From assembly GCA_018828825.1 (NCBI GenBank), contig JAHJUV010000078.1, positions 1 through 18,487 on the forward strand: DNA of 18,487 bases, read 5' to 3'. Each line of letters begins with the position of its first letter. The first letter of the stretch is position 1. This stretch comes from Planctomycetota bacterium. Lineage in GTDB: Bacteria; Planctomycetota; Phycisphaerae; Sedimentisphaerales; UBA12454. Made by a program: the position numbers and the translations under genes. Below, in pieces: positions 7,569 through 15,147 of this stretch. Under the pieces are notes generated by a model. It saw nothing but the letters and a program-made list of their open reading frames with translations. It did no database searches and had not been told where the DNA came from.

Positions 7569-9149
7569 TTACTTACTGCCCTTCGGTGTCAGGCCGTCCT
7601 TGAGGAGTTTGTATTCGACGCTGTCCACTAACGCCTGCCAGCTTGCATCGATAATATTTTCCGAGACGCCTACAGTACCCCAGACAGCGTCTTTGTCGCG
7701 GGTTTCGATGATAACTCTTGTGATGGCGGCTGTGGCCGCGGCTGGGTTGACGATTCTGACCTTGTAATCGATAAGGTGCATTTGACTGATGTTCGGATAA
7801 AATCGTTCGAGCGATTTACTCAGCGCGCTGTAAAGGGCATCGACAGGGCCGTCGCCTTCGCTTACGACATGTTCGGTTGTGCCGTCAACGGTGAGTTTGA
7901 CGGTGGCGTGGCTGACCATTCTGCCGTCGGTATTTTTTTCAACGGTTATATGAAACTTTTCGAGCTTAAAGAACGGCTTGTAAGTGCCCATTATTTTTTT
8001 GACCAGCAGTTCGAAGCTGGCCTCGGCGGTCTCGAATTGATAGCCTTTGTTTTCGAGGTTTTGTACTTCGTCGAGGATTTTTTTGGCAAGCACTTTATCC
8101 TGGGCGATATTTGCCTTTTCAAGTTTAGCGAGGACGTTTGCCTTTCCGGAAAGTTCTGAGATTAAGAATCGCCGTTCATTTCCCACAAGAGCAGGGTCAA
8201 TATGCTCATAAGTTGTTTTATTCTTGCGCAGCGCATCGACGTGCAGGCCGGCCTTGTGGGCAAATGCGCTTTCGCCGACATAAGGCATATTCGAAGCAGG
8301 CGACAGATTAGCGATCTCAGAGACAAACCGCGAAGTTTCGGCCAGCATTTTTATTTTGTCGGGACTTAATACTTCATATCCCATTTTCAGGGCGAGGTTC
8401 GGAATGATAGTGCAAAGGTTTGCATTGCCTGTTCTTTCGCCAAGGCCGTTGATTGTGCCCTGTACGTGTCTTGCGCCGGCGTGAACGGCGGCCAGAGAGT
8501 TAGCAACCGCGCAATCGGTGTCATTGTGGCAGTGAATGCCGAGCGATATTTTGCCGAATTTCTGCTTTACGGCCTTTGTTATTTCGTAAACTTCGTTCGG
8601 AAGACATCCGCCGTTGGTTTCGCACAATGCTATCACATCCGCTTTCGCTTCGACAACGGCGGCCAGGACTTTCATTGCATAAGCCGGATTTTTTTTGTGG
8701 CCGTCGAAGAAATGCTCAGCGTCAAAAATTACTTCCAGACCTTTTGATTTCATATACTGTACGGATTCGGCGCAAATTTTGACGTTATCCTCAAGGCTGC
8801 ACCGGAGCACTTCGGTTACATGCAGGTCCCAGCATTTGCCGACAAGGGTCGCTACCGGCGTTTTGCAGGCAAGGATAGCGTTCAATGACACATCGGTCTG
8901 GCAGGTGGCGTCGGCCCTTCGGGTATTGCCAAAGCCTGCGATTTTAGCGCTCTTTAAGCCCAGTTTTTCCGCACCAAGAAAGAACTGCATTTCCTTTTGG
9001 TTGCTCGATGCATAACCTCCCTCGATATAATCAAAGCCCAGCTTGTCGAGATGTTTCGCTATCGCCAGCTTGTCGTCGAGCGAAAAACTGATGCCCTCGG
9101 CCTGCATTCCATCGCGAAGAGTTGTATCGTAGATTCTGATTCTTTCCAT
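7569..9149 (-). CDS. cimA: (R)-citramalate synthase
   Basis: This enzyme condenses pyruvate and acetyl-CoA to (R)-citramalate, the threonine-independent route to isoleucine. It has 526 residues. The HMGL-like TIM barrel begins with the catalytic/metal motif YDTTLRDGMQAEGISFS (about 7-23). It also carries YIEGGYASSN and the metal-binding GIHCHNDTDCAVANS, which is typical of the CimA type and differs from 2-isopropylmalate synthase. The C-terminal part (about 385-510) matches the LeuA-type allosteric dimer domain, so isoleucine feedback is likely. A homocitrate or isopropylmalate synthase is the main alternative but the first motif favours CimA. The ATG at 9149 follows AGGCGG at a short distance. 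The gene converges on dnaE with only three bases between the stop codons. Confidence 0.9.
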   Translation of the reverse strand: MERIRIYDTTLRDGMQAEGISFSLDDKLAIAKHLDKLGFDYIEGGYASSNQKEMQFFLGAEKLGLKSAKIAGFGNTRRADATCQTDVSLNAILACKTPVATLVGKCWDLHVTEVLRCSLEDNVKICAESVQYMKSKGLEVIFDAEHFFDGHKKNPAYAMKVLAAVVEAKADVIALCETNGGCLPNEVYEITKAVKQKFGKISLGIHCHNDTDCAVANSLAAVHAGARHVQGTINGLGERTGNANLCTIIPNLALKMGYEVLSPDKIKMLAETSRFVSEIANLSPASNMPYVGESAFAHKAGLHVDALRKNKTTYEHIDPALVGNERRFLISELSGKANVLAKLEKANIAQDKVLAKKILDEVQNLENKGYQFETAEASFELLVKKIMGTYKPFFKLEKFHITVEKNTDGRMVSHATVKLTVDGTTEHVVSEGDGPVDALYSALSKSLERFYPNISQMHLIDYKVRIVNPAAATAAITRVIIETRDKDAVWGTVGVSENIIDASWQALVDSVEYKLLKDGLTPKGSK

Positions 9150-9176
9150 ATTCCGCCTGTGTAATACAAACGGTTA

Positions 9177-9204
9177 ATTCTATAAAAAAGACAGAAAAAG
9201 TAAA
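9177..9204 (-). promoter_or_regulatory. Candidate promoter for cimA
   Basis: On the minus strand TTTACT (9204-9199) and TAGAAT (9182-9177) are separated by 16 bases, with a predicted start near 9170, about 20 bases upstream of the cimA ATG. The -10 matches five of six bases. It lies in the 84-base gap after the PH-domain gene. Confidence 0.35.
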
Positions 9205-9233
9205 GGGAAATAAATGTCGACAAATAGCTGATT

Positions 9234-9929
9234 TTATTCGAGATGAATGACGCTTCTTTTGCCGTCGGCGTCAAGACTTGTTTTTTTGATAATGTCGTAG
9301 AGCTGCTTTGGGCCGCTTATTTTTTCGAATCTGAATTCAGGGTCGGTCTTGTCGGTGGTGATAAGCACAACAGAACCTATGCCCACGAGGCGGTCGGAAA
9401 AACTTCGATGCATACTCATATCGACAATCCGGAACATATCGATATTGTCAACGTTTCTTGAAAATATTCCTCTCGTCCATTCGATTCTGTCGGTGGTTAT
9501 GCGGTAGCGGATGCTTTTGAGTTTTATGATTTTGAACAGAAATACAATCGCCGCTGCCGCCGACAGCGACAAGGCCACAACAACCCTGTATTTTTCTATG
9601 GCGCCAATTGTGTTTGCCGGAAGATTAAGGTTCGTAAGAATTTGTTTGACCGGCCAGAACGCCAATAGATAACAGAACGCGAAAACAAAAGCCATTTTTA
9701 AGAAACTTGGAGTAACTATCCATAACGAAGGCGATGCTTCGAAGAGAGAGGCTGATTGGTTTTCCTTGTCCGATTCTTCAGAGGATTCATCTGCTGTTTT
9801 CGGATGCTTGTTGAGAAACTCGCCGCAGTATCGGCACTTTATAGCAGCGGTGAGAATAATCTCGGCACAATAGGGACATTGTTTGGTGCCCTGCGGCAAA
9901 TTCTGCGGCGGCGATTTATCTTCAATCAT
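9234..9929 (-). CDS. Zinc-ribbon, membrane-anchored bacterial PH-domain protein
   Basis: This 231-residue protein has three parts. An N-terminal zinc ribbon carries Cys18, Cys21, Cys32 and Cys35 (CPYC...CRYC). A polar linker rich in Ser and Glu follows. Two hydrophobic segments (about 78-97 and 115-137) lead into a cytoplasmic-type bacterial PH (bPH_2/YdbS-like) domain with YRITTDRIEWTRGIFSR and DMFRIVDMSM. Such proteins are membrane-bound with unknown ligands. It begins 7 bases after the ftsK stop on the same strand, so the two are almost certainly one transcript. No catalytic function is apparent. Confidence 0.8.
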   Translation of the reverse strand: MIEDKSPPQNLPQGTKQCPYCAEIILTAAIKCRYCGEFLNKHPKTADESSEESDKENQSASLFEASPSLWIVTPSFLKMAFVFAFCYLLAFWPVKQILTNLNLPANTIGAIEKYRVVVALSLSAAAAIVFLFKIIKLKSIRYRITTDRIEWTRGIFSRNVDNIDMFRIVDMSMHRSFSDRLVGIGSVVLITTDKTDPEFRFEKISGPKQLYDIIKKTSLDADGKRSVIHLE

Positions 9930-9936
9930 ACTCGAC

Positions 9937-12369
9937 TTAAGAATTTAAAATCTCCTTTTGTTCCTGCTGGGCAGGAGTATAGTCGTAATCGACTTCTTTA
10001 ACACTGTGCGAAGTTTTTTCCGGCGTCAGGTCTTCGTCATCGTCCGGCGATTCATTCTGCATATCCGTAAAGCCGGCCCGTTTGTCAGCGTCCATCTGCT
10101 GTTTGAGCCGTTCGTATTCCTGAATAGTTATCAAAACTTCGCGGGCCTGGCTGCCTTTATACTCGCCGAGGATTCCTGAAGCAGCCATAGCCTCGATAAT
10201 TCTGCTTGCACGGGCATAGCCGATGCTCAGTTTTCTCTGCAGCAGCGAGACGCTGCCCCGCTGGGATTCGAGAATAAGTCTGACGGCATCGTCGAACATT
10301 TCGTCCTTGCAGGCCTCGCCGGCGTCGATTCGATTAAGCTGCATAAGCTCCGGATGGAACTGCGGCTCGGCCTGTTCGGTGAGGTGCTGAACGACTTTGC
10401 GGACTTCCGTTTCATCGACGAATGCTCCCTGTGCGCGAATAAGGTCGCTTGTGCCGGGTTTGAGGAACAGCATATCGCCCTGACCCAGAAGCGTTTCAGC
10501 GCCGTTCTGGTCGAGCACAATTCTGCTGTCGAGCCGAGTAGCGACGCGGAAGCTTATCCTGCTTGGCAGGTTTGCTTTGATAAGGCCGGTAACAACAGTT
10601 GCCTGTGGCCGCTGAGTAGCCAGAACAATATGAATACCAACCGCCCTGCTCTTTTGTGCGATGCGGACGATATAATTTTCTATTTCTTTTGATGAGGTCA
10701 TCATAAGGTCGGCCAGCTCATCGACGATTATCATATAGTACGGAAGACGTTTTGGAATCTTCGCCTCTTCTTCGGGACTTTGCGGGTCGAACCTGCGTAT
10801 GATTTCCTCGCTGCCGAGCGAATTGTATCCCGCGATATTTTTCACGCCGGCCTCGGCGAACAGAGCGTATCGCTCGTCCATTTTCATCGTCGCCCATTCG
10901 AATATCTGTTCAGCCTTGCTGATTTCAGTAACTATCGGGGCCATCAGGTGTGGGATTTTGGAAAACGCCGTCATCTCGACCATTTTCGGGTCGACCAGCA
11001 CAAGCTTCACCTCGTCCGGGCGTTTGGTCAGCATAATGCTCATAATAATGCTGTTTATACAGACGCTTTTTCCCGACCCTGTCGTGCCTGCGATAAGTAG
11101 ATGCGGCATAGTCGTCAGGTCGCTCACAATCGCCTGGCCGGACGAGTCTTTGCCGAGGAACAGCGGCAGTTCCATTTGTTTATAGTTATCGCCCGCCCGG
11201 ACAACCAGGTCTTTAAGGCGGACGGTTTCTTTCTGGCTGTTCGGCACTTCGATTCCGATTGTGTGCTTGCCCGGCAGCGGCGCGACGACGCGAACCGCCG
11301 GCGCCCCAAGCGCACGCGCTATATCGTTGGAAAGGTTCGATATCTGGCTCACCTTAACGCCCGGCGCAAGTGCCAGCTCGAACATCGTTATCGTAGGTCC
11401 GGGGTCGGAATCGGCGACACGAGCCTCGATACCAAATTCGTTTAGTACCTGTTCGAGGGCGGTGGATTTTGCCCTGATAATTTTTTCCTGCACAGAGCCG
11501 AAACTATATTCCGGCTCCATAAGCATATCCAGCGGCGGAAGCGTAAAGTTTTCATAGCTTTCTGATTCGTACGCCGGTTCGTCGGAAGTTTTAGCGCCCC
11601 TGCCCTCGCTTTTCGAAAGCGAAAGTTTTTTCTCCAGGTGGACTTCTATCACTTCGTCGGCCTGCACTATCTGGTGCGGAGCTTGGTTGGCGATATGCTG
11701 TGCCTCTTCGGCAAGAAGCTGGGCTACGGAAGGCTGGGCCTTTTTGACGCTTAACTTCTTCCATATTTCTGACAGCCTTTTTGAATTGTCCCTTGCGGCC
11801 GACCATGCAGGAGCGAAAACACCGCTGATTTTAGCAAACGCTGCGCCGATAAGGTGGAGAACTGCCATAACAAGAGCATCGGCAAGTAAAATCGCCCCTA
11901 CGATGAAACTGCTCAAAATAATGATTACCGTCCCGAGCATCGAGAAATTATTTTTCAAAAATAATACTGTCGAGGCGCCGAGAACTCCTCCGGCCCCGAC
12001 CGGCAGTCCCGATGGACTGTGGGGTCTGAAAATATAGAAGATTGCCGAGACCGCCGCCGCTACGAGCACCATTCCGATGCTGCGTATAATCGGCTGGCCG
12101 ATTTCTTTGTTGGCGAATTTTATAACGATTGCGGTAATTGACGCTGCCAGGACGACGAACACTCCCGCACCAGCGTAGTACATAAGATAATATGCGAAAA
12201 AAGCTCCGACTGATCCGCACCAGTTTGCCGCCGGATGATTGTTCGGCCAAACGTATCTGCTCGGGAAATCGCCCGCGTCGAAACTTAAACAACTGAAGAA
12301 TAACATTGCCATAATCGCCAACGCGATTATCTGCACCGCCTTATAGCTCAGATTCACCGGCTTATTCAA
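9937..12369 (-). CDS. ftsK: FtsK/SpoIIIE DNA translocase
   Basis: This septal DNA pump clears and segregates chromosome ends at division. It has 810 residues. Several transmembrane helices lie in the first 180 residues, followed by a linker (about 200-290). The motor has Walker A AGTTGSGKS (427-435), LVLVDPKMVEM, and Walker B YYMIIVDELADLM (544-556). The conserved ATQRPQ is followed by a C-terminal winged-helix gamma domain (about 690-750) that reads chromosome-polarity motifs, and by an acidic tail. The linker is short compared with E. coli FtsK, giving the SpoIIIE-type size. The start is a TTG at 12369, chosen because a perfect GGAGGT sits 6 bases upstream. The Shine-Dalgarno is embedded in a 10-bp inverted repeat (12380-12389 with 12449-12458), so translation may be controlled. 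Confidence 0.97.
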   Translation of the reverse strand: MNKPVNLSYKAVQIIALAIMAMLFFSCLSFDAGDFPSRYVWPNNHPAANWCGSVGAFFAYYLMYYAGAGVFVVLAASITAIVIKFANKEIGQPIIRSIGMVLVAAAVSAIFYIFRPHSPSGLPVGAGGVLGASTVLFLKNNFSMLGTVIIILSSFIVGAILLADALVMAVLHLIGAAFAKISGVFAPAWSAARDNSKRLSEIWKKLSVKKAQPSVAQLLAEEAQHIANQAPHQIVQADEVIEVHLEKKLSLSKSEGRGAKTSDEPAYESESYENFTLPPLDMLMEPEYSFGSVQEKIIRAKSTALEQVLNEFGIEARVADSDPGPTITMFELALAPGVKVSQISNLSNDIARALGAPAVRVVAPLPGKHTIGIEVPNSQKETVRLKDLVVRAGDNYKQMELPLFLGKDSSGQAIVSDLTTMPHLLIAGTTGSGKSVCINSIIMSIMLTKRPDEVKLVLVDPKMVEMTAFSKIPHLMAPIVTEISKAEQIFEWATMKMDERYALFAEAGVKNIAGYNSLGSEEIIRRFDPQSPEEEAKIPKRLPYYMIIVDELADLMMTSSKEIENYIVRIAQKSRAVGIHIVLATQRPQATVVTGLIKANLPSRISFRVATRLDSRIVLDQNGAETLLGQGDMLFLKPGTSDLIRAQGAFVDETEVRKVVQHLTEQAEPQFHPELMQLNRIDAGEACKDEMFDDAVRLILESQRGSVSLLQRKLSIGYARASRIIEAMAASGILGEYKGSQAREVLITIQEYERLKQQMDADKRAGFTDMQNESPDDDEDLTPEKTSHSVKEVDYDYTPAQQEQKEILNS

Positions 12370-12375
12370 TTTTTT

Positions 12376-12460
12376 ACCTCCACACCAATAGATTAATTTC
12401 TAAATGTTTTCATTTTTTTCCTTTTAATGCTTTCCCCAGTACCAACACATTGGTGTGGGG
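12376..12460 (-). promoter_or_regulatory. Candidate two-state leader controlling ftsK translation
   Basis: In the ftsK leader, read on the minus strand, CCACACCAAT (12458-12449) can pair perfectly over 10 bp with ATTGGTGTGG (12389-12380), covering the start of the ribosome site GGAGGT (12381-12376). The same upstream arm also forms a local hairpin, 12460-12434, with a CACA-type four-base loop and about 11 pairs including two G-T pairs and one bulge. The two folds are mutually exclusive: one frees and one masks the ribosome site. No T-run follows the local hairpin, so it is not a plain terminator. Confidence 0.4.
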
Positions 12461-12577
12461 GTGAACCTCACAAATTCTTGATAGTCCTATAAAAAAACAA
12501 TTTTCTGCGTCATGCGCGCAAAAACTACCTTATACCGTATCCGGTTTTATCGGCAAAATATGCTGTTTTTCTCCACC

Positions 12578-13240
12578 TTAAGTACTGTGTCGCGATTTGA
12601 ACACAAAGGCAGCGCCGATTGCTGCCAATAGGAATGTTGCCGGTTCCGGAATCGAAAGTACCCCTGCCGGTTCGAGGTTGGTATCGATGAGCATATCCAG
12701 CCTTATACCCTTTACTGTTCCGGTATCGTAAAATATAGCATCGCAAATTTGTATCTGCCACAAACCGTAGCTTTGCTGTCCATAAAACGAACTAAGTTTA
12801 TCTTCGCCGTTTGGCTTAAAAAGGCCCATATAAGGCTCCCAGGACTGGTCAATGTCAAACATACTTTCCTCGTCAAGTATTATCCAGCCGGGTATTTGGC
12901 GGTTCGGGTCAAAATGATTCTTCTCAATGTCATCGTAGTAGTTAATAAGTATTGTATCGCCCCCAAGGTCGGGGTTGCCGATAGAGATTTGAAGGTCGCA
13001 AAAAGAGGTGTGTTCTATGTTGAGAGCAATGTCGATATCAAGAATTGTGCCGTGAATAGGTACGAAGATATCTATATTTACCCAGCTTTTGATATAATCC
13101 GGTCCGAAAGACTCGTTGACACTTTTGCCGAATGAAAAATACTCGGCCCCCAGAGCTGCCGTCTGCCATATAAGAATGGTTATACACCATTCCCCCCATA
13201 CGCACAATTTCCTGCTGTGATTGTCCATTTTAAGGCTCAT
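12578..13240 (-). CDS. PEP-CTERM sorted protein with P-domain-like fold
   Basis: This is a 220-residue exported protein. The N-terminus has a hydrophobic segment (about 14-32: CVWGEWCITILIWQTAALG) consistent with a signal peptide. The middle matches the proprotein-convertase P-domain: LDIDIALNIEHTSFCDLQI, then LSSFYGQQSYGLWQI and DTGTVKGIRLDM. The C-terminus is a PEP-CTERM sorting signal: PEPATF at about 198, a hydrophobic helix, then KSRH. Exosortase would cleave at PEP. No protease domain is present, so it is a stand-alone P-domain, probably structural or carbohydrate/protein binding at the envelope. ATG 13240 is used; a second ATG four codons on is possible and neither has a clear ribosome site. 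A terminator-like hairpin lies in the leader upstream. Confidence 0.85.
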   Translation of the reverse strand: MSLKMDNHSRKLCVWGEWCITILIWQTAALGAEYFSFGKSVNESFGPDYIKSWVNIDIFVPIHGTILDIDIALNIEHTSFCDLQISIGNPDLGGDTILINYYDDIEKNHFDPNRQIPGWIILDEESMFDIDQSWEPYMGLFKPNGEDKLSSFYGQQSYGLWQIQICDAIFYDTGTVKGIRLDMLIDTNLEPAGVLSIPEPATFLLAAIGAAFVFKSRHST

Positions 13241-13303
13241 TATAGGATGCTGATTTTAAGGTTCAACGGAAATTTTCCTGCCCCCTCGGCGGTTTGCGGC
13301 CAT

Positions 13304-13333
13304 AAAAAACGGCAGGGCTTTGTAGGCCCTGCC
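13304..13333 (-). terminator. Strong intrinsic terminator in the PEP-CTERM leader
   Basis: GGCAGGGC and GCCCTGCC form a perfect 8-bp GC-rich stem (13326-13333 with 13311-13318) around a 7-base loop. Read leftwards it is followed by G and TTTTTT (13309-13304). On the plus strand it is followed by TTTT, so it may work in both directions. It lies about 65 bases upstream of the PEP-CTERM ATG, after the structured element. Confidence 0.7.
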
Positions 13334-13342
13334 TTTTATCTT

Positions 13343-13471
13343 ATGGCTCTTTCGTTTTTGCGTTTTAGCGTTTTGCCCGCAGTATCCTGCTTTACCATCA
13401 GCCTTGCCGCTTGTTTTCGAGATGGATCAGCCGGTTCAGCTAAACATAACCTTTTCAGGTCGTCGAGCCAT
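13343..13471 (-). ncRNA. Candidate structured RNA/riboswitch-like aptamer
   Basis: A 7-bp closing helix (ATGGCTC 13343-13349 with GAGCCAT 13465-13471) encloses 115 bases. Within it, on the minus strand, are a GNRA hairpin ACCT-GAAA-AGGT (13460-13449), a helix CCATC/GATGG (13425-13421 with 13399-13395) and a hairpin GCAG-GATA-CTGC (13390-13379). A short AGC/GCT pairing (13441-13429) is also possible. The terminator follows ten bases later, then the PEP-CTERM gene. It does not show the conserved cores of c-di-GMP, TPP, cobalamin or SAM riboswitches that I can recall. No clear promoter was found upstream. Confidence 0.4.
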
Positions 13472-13536
13472 CATTTCTTTTGTTGTCTGAGAGGAAACAT
13501 CGTCATATCAGTACTGAAAAGTTGAATTTTTTTAGG

Positions 13537-13554
13537 CATAATTTTAAAATTATG
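13537..13554. repeat. Perfect 18-bp AT palindrome
   Basis: CATAATTTTAAAATTATG is an exact palindrome without loop. It lies between the structured leader of the PEP-CTERM gene and the alcohol dehydrogenase remnant, where divergent promoters would be expected, so an operator is possible. Being AT-only in its core, it could also arise by chance. Confidence 0.35.
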
Positions 13555-13630
13555 TAATAAGTTTTGCAGTAGCGGATGGAACCAAAATAAGTTAAATAAT
13601 ATCGGTCTAATGTAAAAAGGGATAAAAAAT

Positions 13631-13813
13631 ATGGAAAATTTCGTCTTTTGCAATCCGGTCAAAATCGTTTTCGGCAAAGGCACAATCGCCAAGCTCAACG
13701 AGCTTATCGAGCCGAAAGCGAAGATACTCTTAACTTACGGCGGTGGGTCAATAAAGAAAAACGGGGTTTACAAACAGGTCAAAGCCGCTCTGAAAAAACG
13801 CAAAACCAGCTGA
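13631..13813 (+). pseudogene. 5' remnant of iron-containing alcohol dehydrogenase
   Basis: The 60 encoded residues start MENFVFCNPVKIVFGKGTI and continue to ILLTYGGGSIKKNGVY, which is the N-terminal NAD(P)-binding region of group III iron-dependent alcohol dehydrogenases (BdhA/YqhD type, normally about 385 residues). After about residue 55 the match ends in KKRKTS and a TGA. The metal-binding part is absent. The gene keeps its ATG and an AGGG ribosome site (8-9 bases upstream), so this is a truncated remnant, probably from a deletion joining it to unrelated sequence near 13795-13810. Confidence 0.75.
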
Positions 13814-13846
13814 ATACGACCGAAAATCAGTAGAATTCAGTTATGA

Positions 13847-14197
13847 TTATTTCCATTCGGCGGAGATTTTGTAGGAGATTTCCCTGACGATTTTATCGGA
13901 TTTTGCGTCCTGCATAAAGACCCTGATTTCATCAATTTTCATCGGCTGGTCGAAATAAAACCAGCAGTCGGCTATGCCCGGATTATCTTTCTGTTTATTT
14001 ACAGGTATCAAATGATGGGCACTGTAGCCGGGGGCTCTATTGCCGTTTACAAATGGCCGGGCCCAAATCGAAGCTGCATCCATAGACTCCATATCGTAGG
14101 CAAACTCGTGATTAGGGTTTGCTTCGATGGAATCTGCAAAGGCATACCAAGCGGAATAAAATACAGCAAAACTCTTTGACAGTTTTACTGTTGTTAT
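13847..14197 (-). pseudogene. 3' fragment of an unrecognised protein
   Basis: The frame is open from 14197 to a stop at 13847 (116 residues). It reads convincingly as protein: FAVFYSAWYAFADSIEANP, then FAYDMESMDAASIWARPF and CWFYFDQPMKIDEIRVFMQ. The first ATG is at 14092, in the middle of this coherent sequence, and the 5' end runs into the stop region of the DUF1573 gene. This suggests that the start has been lost or that a weak start (CTG or ATA near 14180-14197) is used. The pattern W-FYFD-P-KIDEIRV is reminiscent of galactose-binding/discoidin-like beta sandwiches, but the family is not identified. It may be the last gene of the DUF1573 operon. Confidence 0.45.
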
Positions 14198-15147
14198 TTA
14201 AAAACCACAGGAATAGTACTTATCAATTCATTATCGGCCAGAATTTCAATCTTGCCAAATCCTGTACAACAAGACTTATTGGACACTTTGAGACGAATTT
14301 CGTTATTGTCTATTATCCAACTTGTTTTCAAACATTCCTGAGACGGTCTGATTTCCAGTGTTTTGCCGGGCAGCCCCTTTACGCCTTTGTTTGGCCTGAT
14401 AACTATATCTCTGATTTGATTTGGTTCATTATCAAAACTAATCATATATGGAGTGATGGTAAGCAAAGATTCCGGCACTATCTGTATTGGCACTGTAATT
14501 TTTTCAAACAGCGGTATATTTGAATATATAATCAGATTGCCATCAAGTTTTTTGGACTCATCTTTTTTCAGGAACAGATTTATATCCCAATTAACAATCC
14601 CGGGAAAATCGTTATATTTGCTCTTTTGAAGTGAATACACCAGCCATTCCGGCACATCAATACTAAATTCGATATTAGGGTCGGCAGGCACCTGCAAACT
14701 CAGGACATATCTCTTCCTCGAATCCCCTATAATGGTCTTTTCACGAGGTATGACTACAATTCTTCTTTCCGGCGGGATCCCTTCAACCTCGGCCTTAATC
14801 GTCAGCACAAGCGGCGCGTATTCATCGCCGCTAATGCATACAGACACTGTCTTTAGTATAGTCAATCCTCCAAACCCGCTTGAGTTGACTTCAACTTTAA
14901 TATCCGTACTTTCGTTCGGCTCAAGTTTAAATTCATTTTTAGATGTTATCATACATCCGCAGGAAGGTATTACTCTGTCAATAGATATCGCTTTGGTGGA
15001 TATATTCTTTACAGCAAAAATATGTGAAATTTTCTGCCCCTCATCTATTACTCCAAAGTCTTTAAGCGGATTCTCGCATAACAACGGACTTTCTGCCCAA
15101 AGCGCTGAGGCGAACAACGCCGCCAAAATTATGCTTGTAAGTTTCAT
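14194..15147 (-). CDS. Exported DUF1573-containing protein
   Basis: This 317-residue protein has a clear signal peptide (MKLTSIILAALFASALWA). A DUF1573 immunoglobulin-like domain follows: FGVIDEGQKISHIFAVKNIS, then the family motif PSCGC at about 61-65. DUF1573 proteins are envelope proteins that commonly occur in planctomycetes and Bacteroidota; their role is unknown. A second beta-rich region reaches the C-terminus and carries a CC pair (NKSCCTGFG), so a disulfide or metal-related role is possible. The start at 15147 is chosen over an upstream in-frame ATG at 15216 because it begins the signal peptide, has AAGGA just upstream, and overlaps the stop of the protease gene by ATGA. Confidence 0.85.
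   Translation of the reverse strand: MKLTSIILAALFASALWAESPLLCENPLKDFGVIDEGQKISHIFAVKNISTKAISIDRVIPSCGCMITSKNEFKLEPNESTDIKVEVNSSGFGGLTILKTVSVCISGDEYAPLVLTIKAEVEGIPPERRIVVIPREKTIIGDSRKRYVLSLQVPADPNIEFSIDVPEWLVYSLQKSKYNDFPGIVNWDINLFLKKDESKKLDGNLIIYSNIPLFEKITVPIQIVPESLLTITPYMISFDNEPNQIRDIVIRPNKGVKGLPGKTLEIRPSQECLKTSWIIDNNEIRLKVSNKSCCTGFGKIEILADNELISTIPVVFK

Noticed and set aside
13449..13471. Short frame starting MMARRPEKVMFS on the minus strand within the leader
   Set aside because: It is only 12 codons long, lacks a ribosome site, and overlaps the paired arms of the structured element.
13217..13525. Plus-strand 102-residue frame in the PEP-CTERM leader
   Set aside because: It crosses the terminator stem and the structured element and has no ribosome site or conserved motif.
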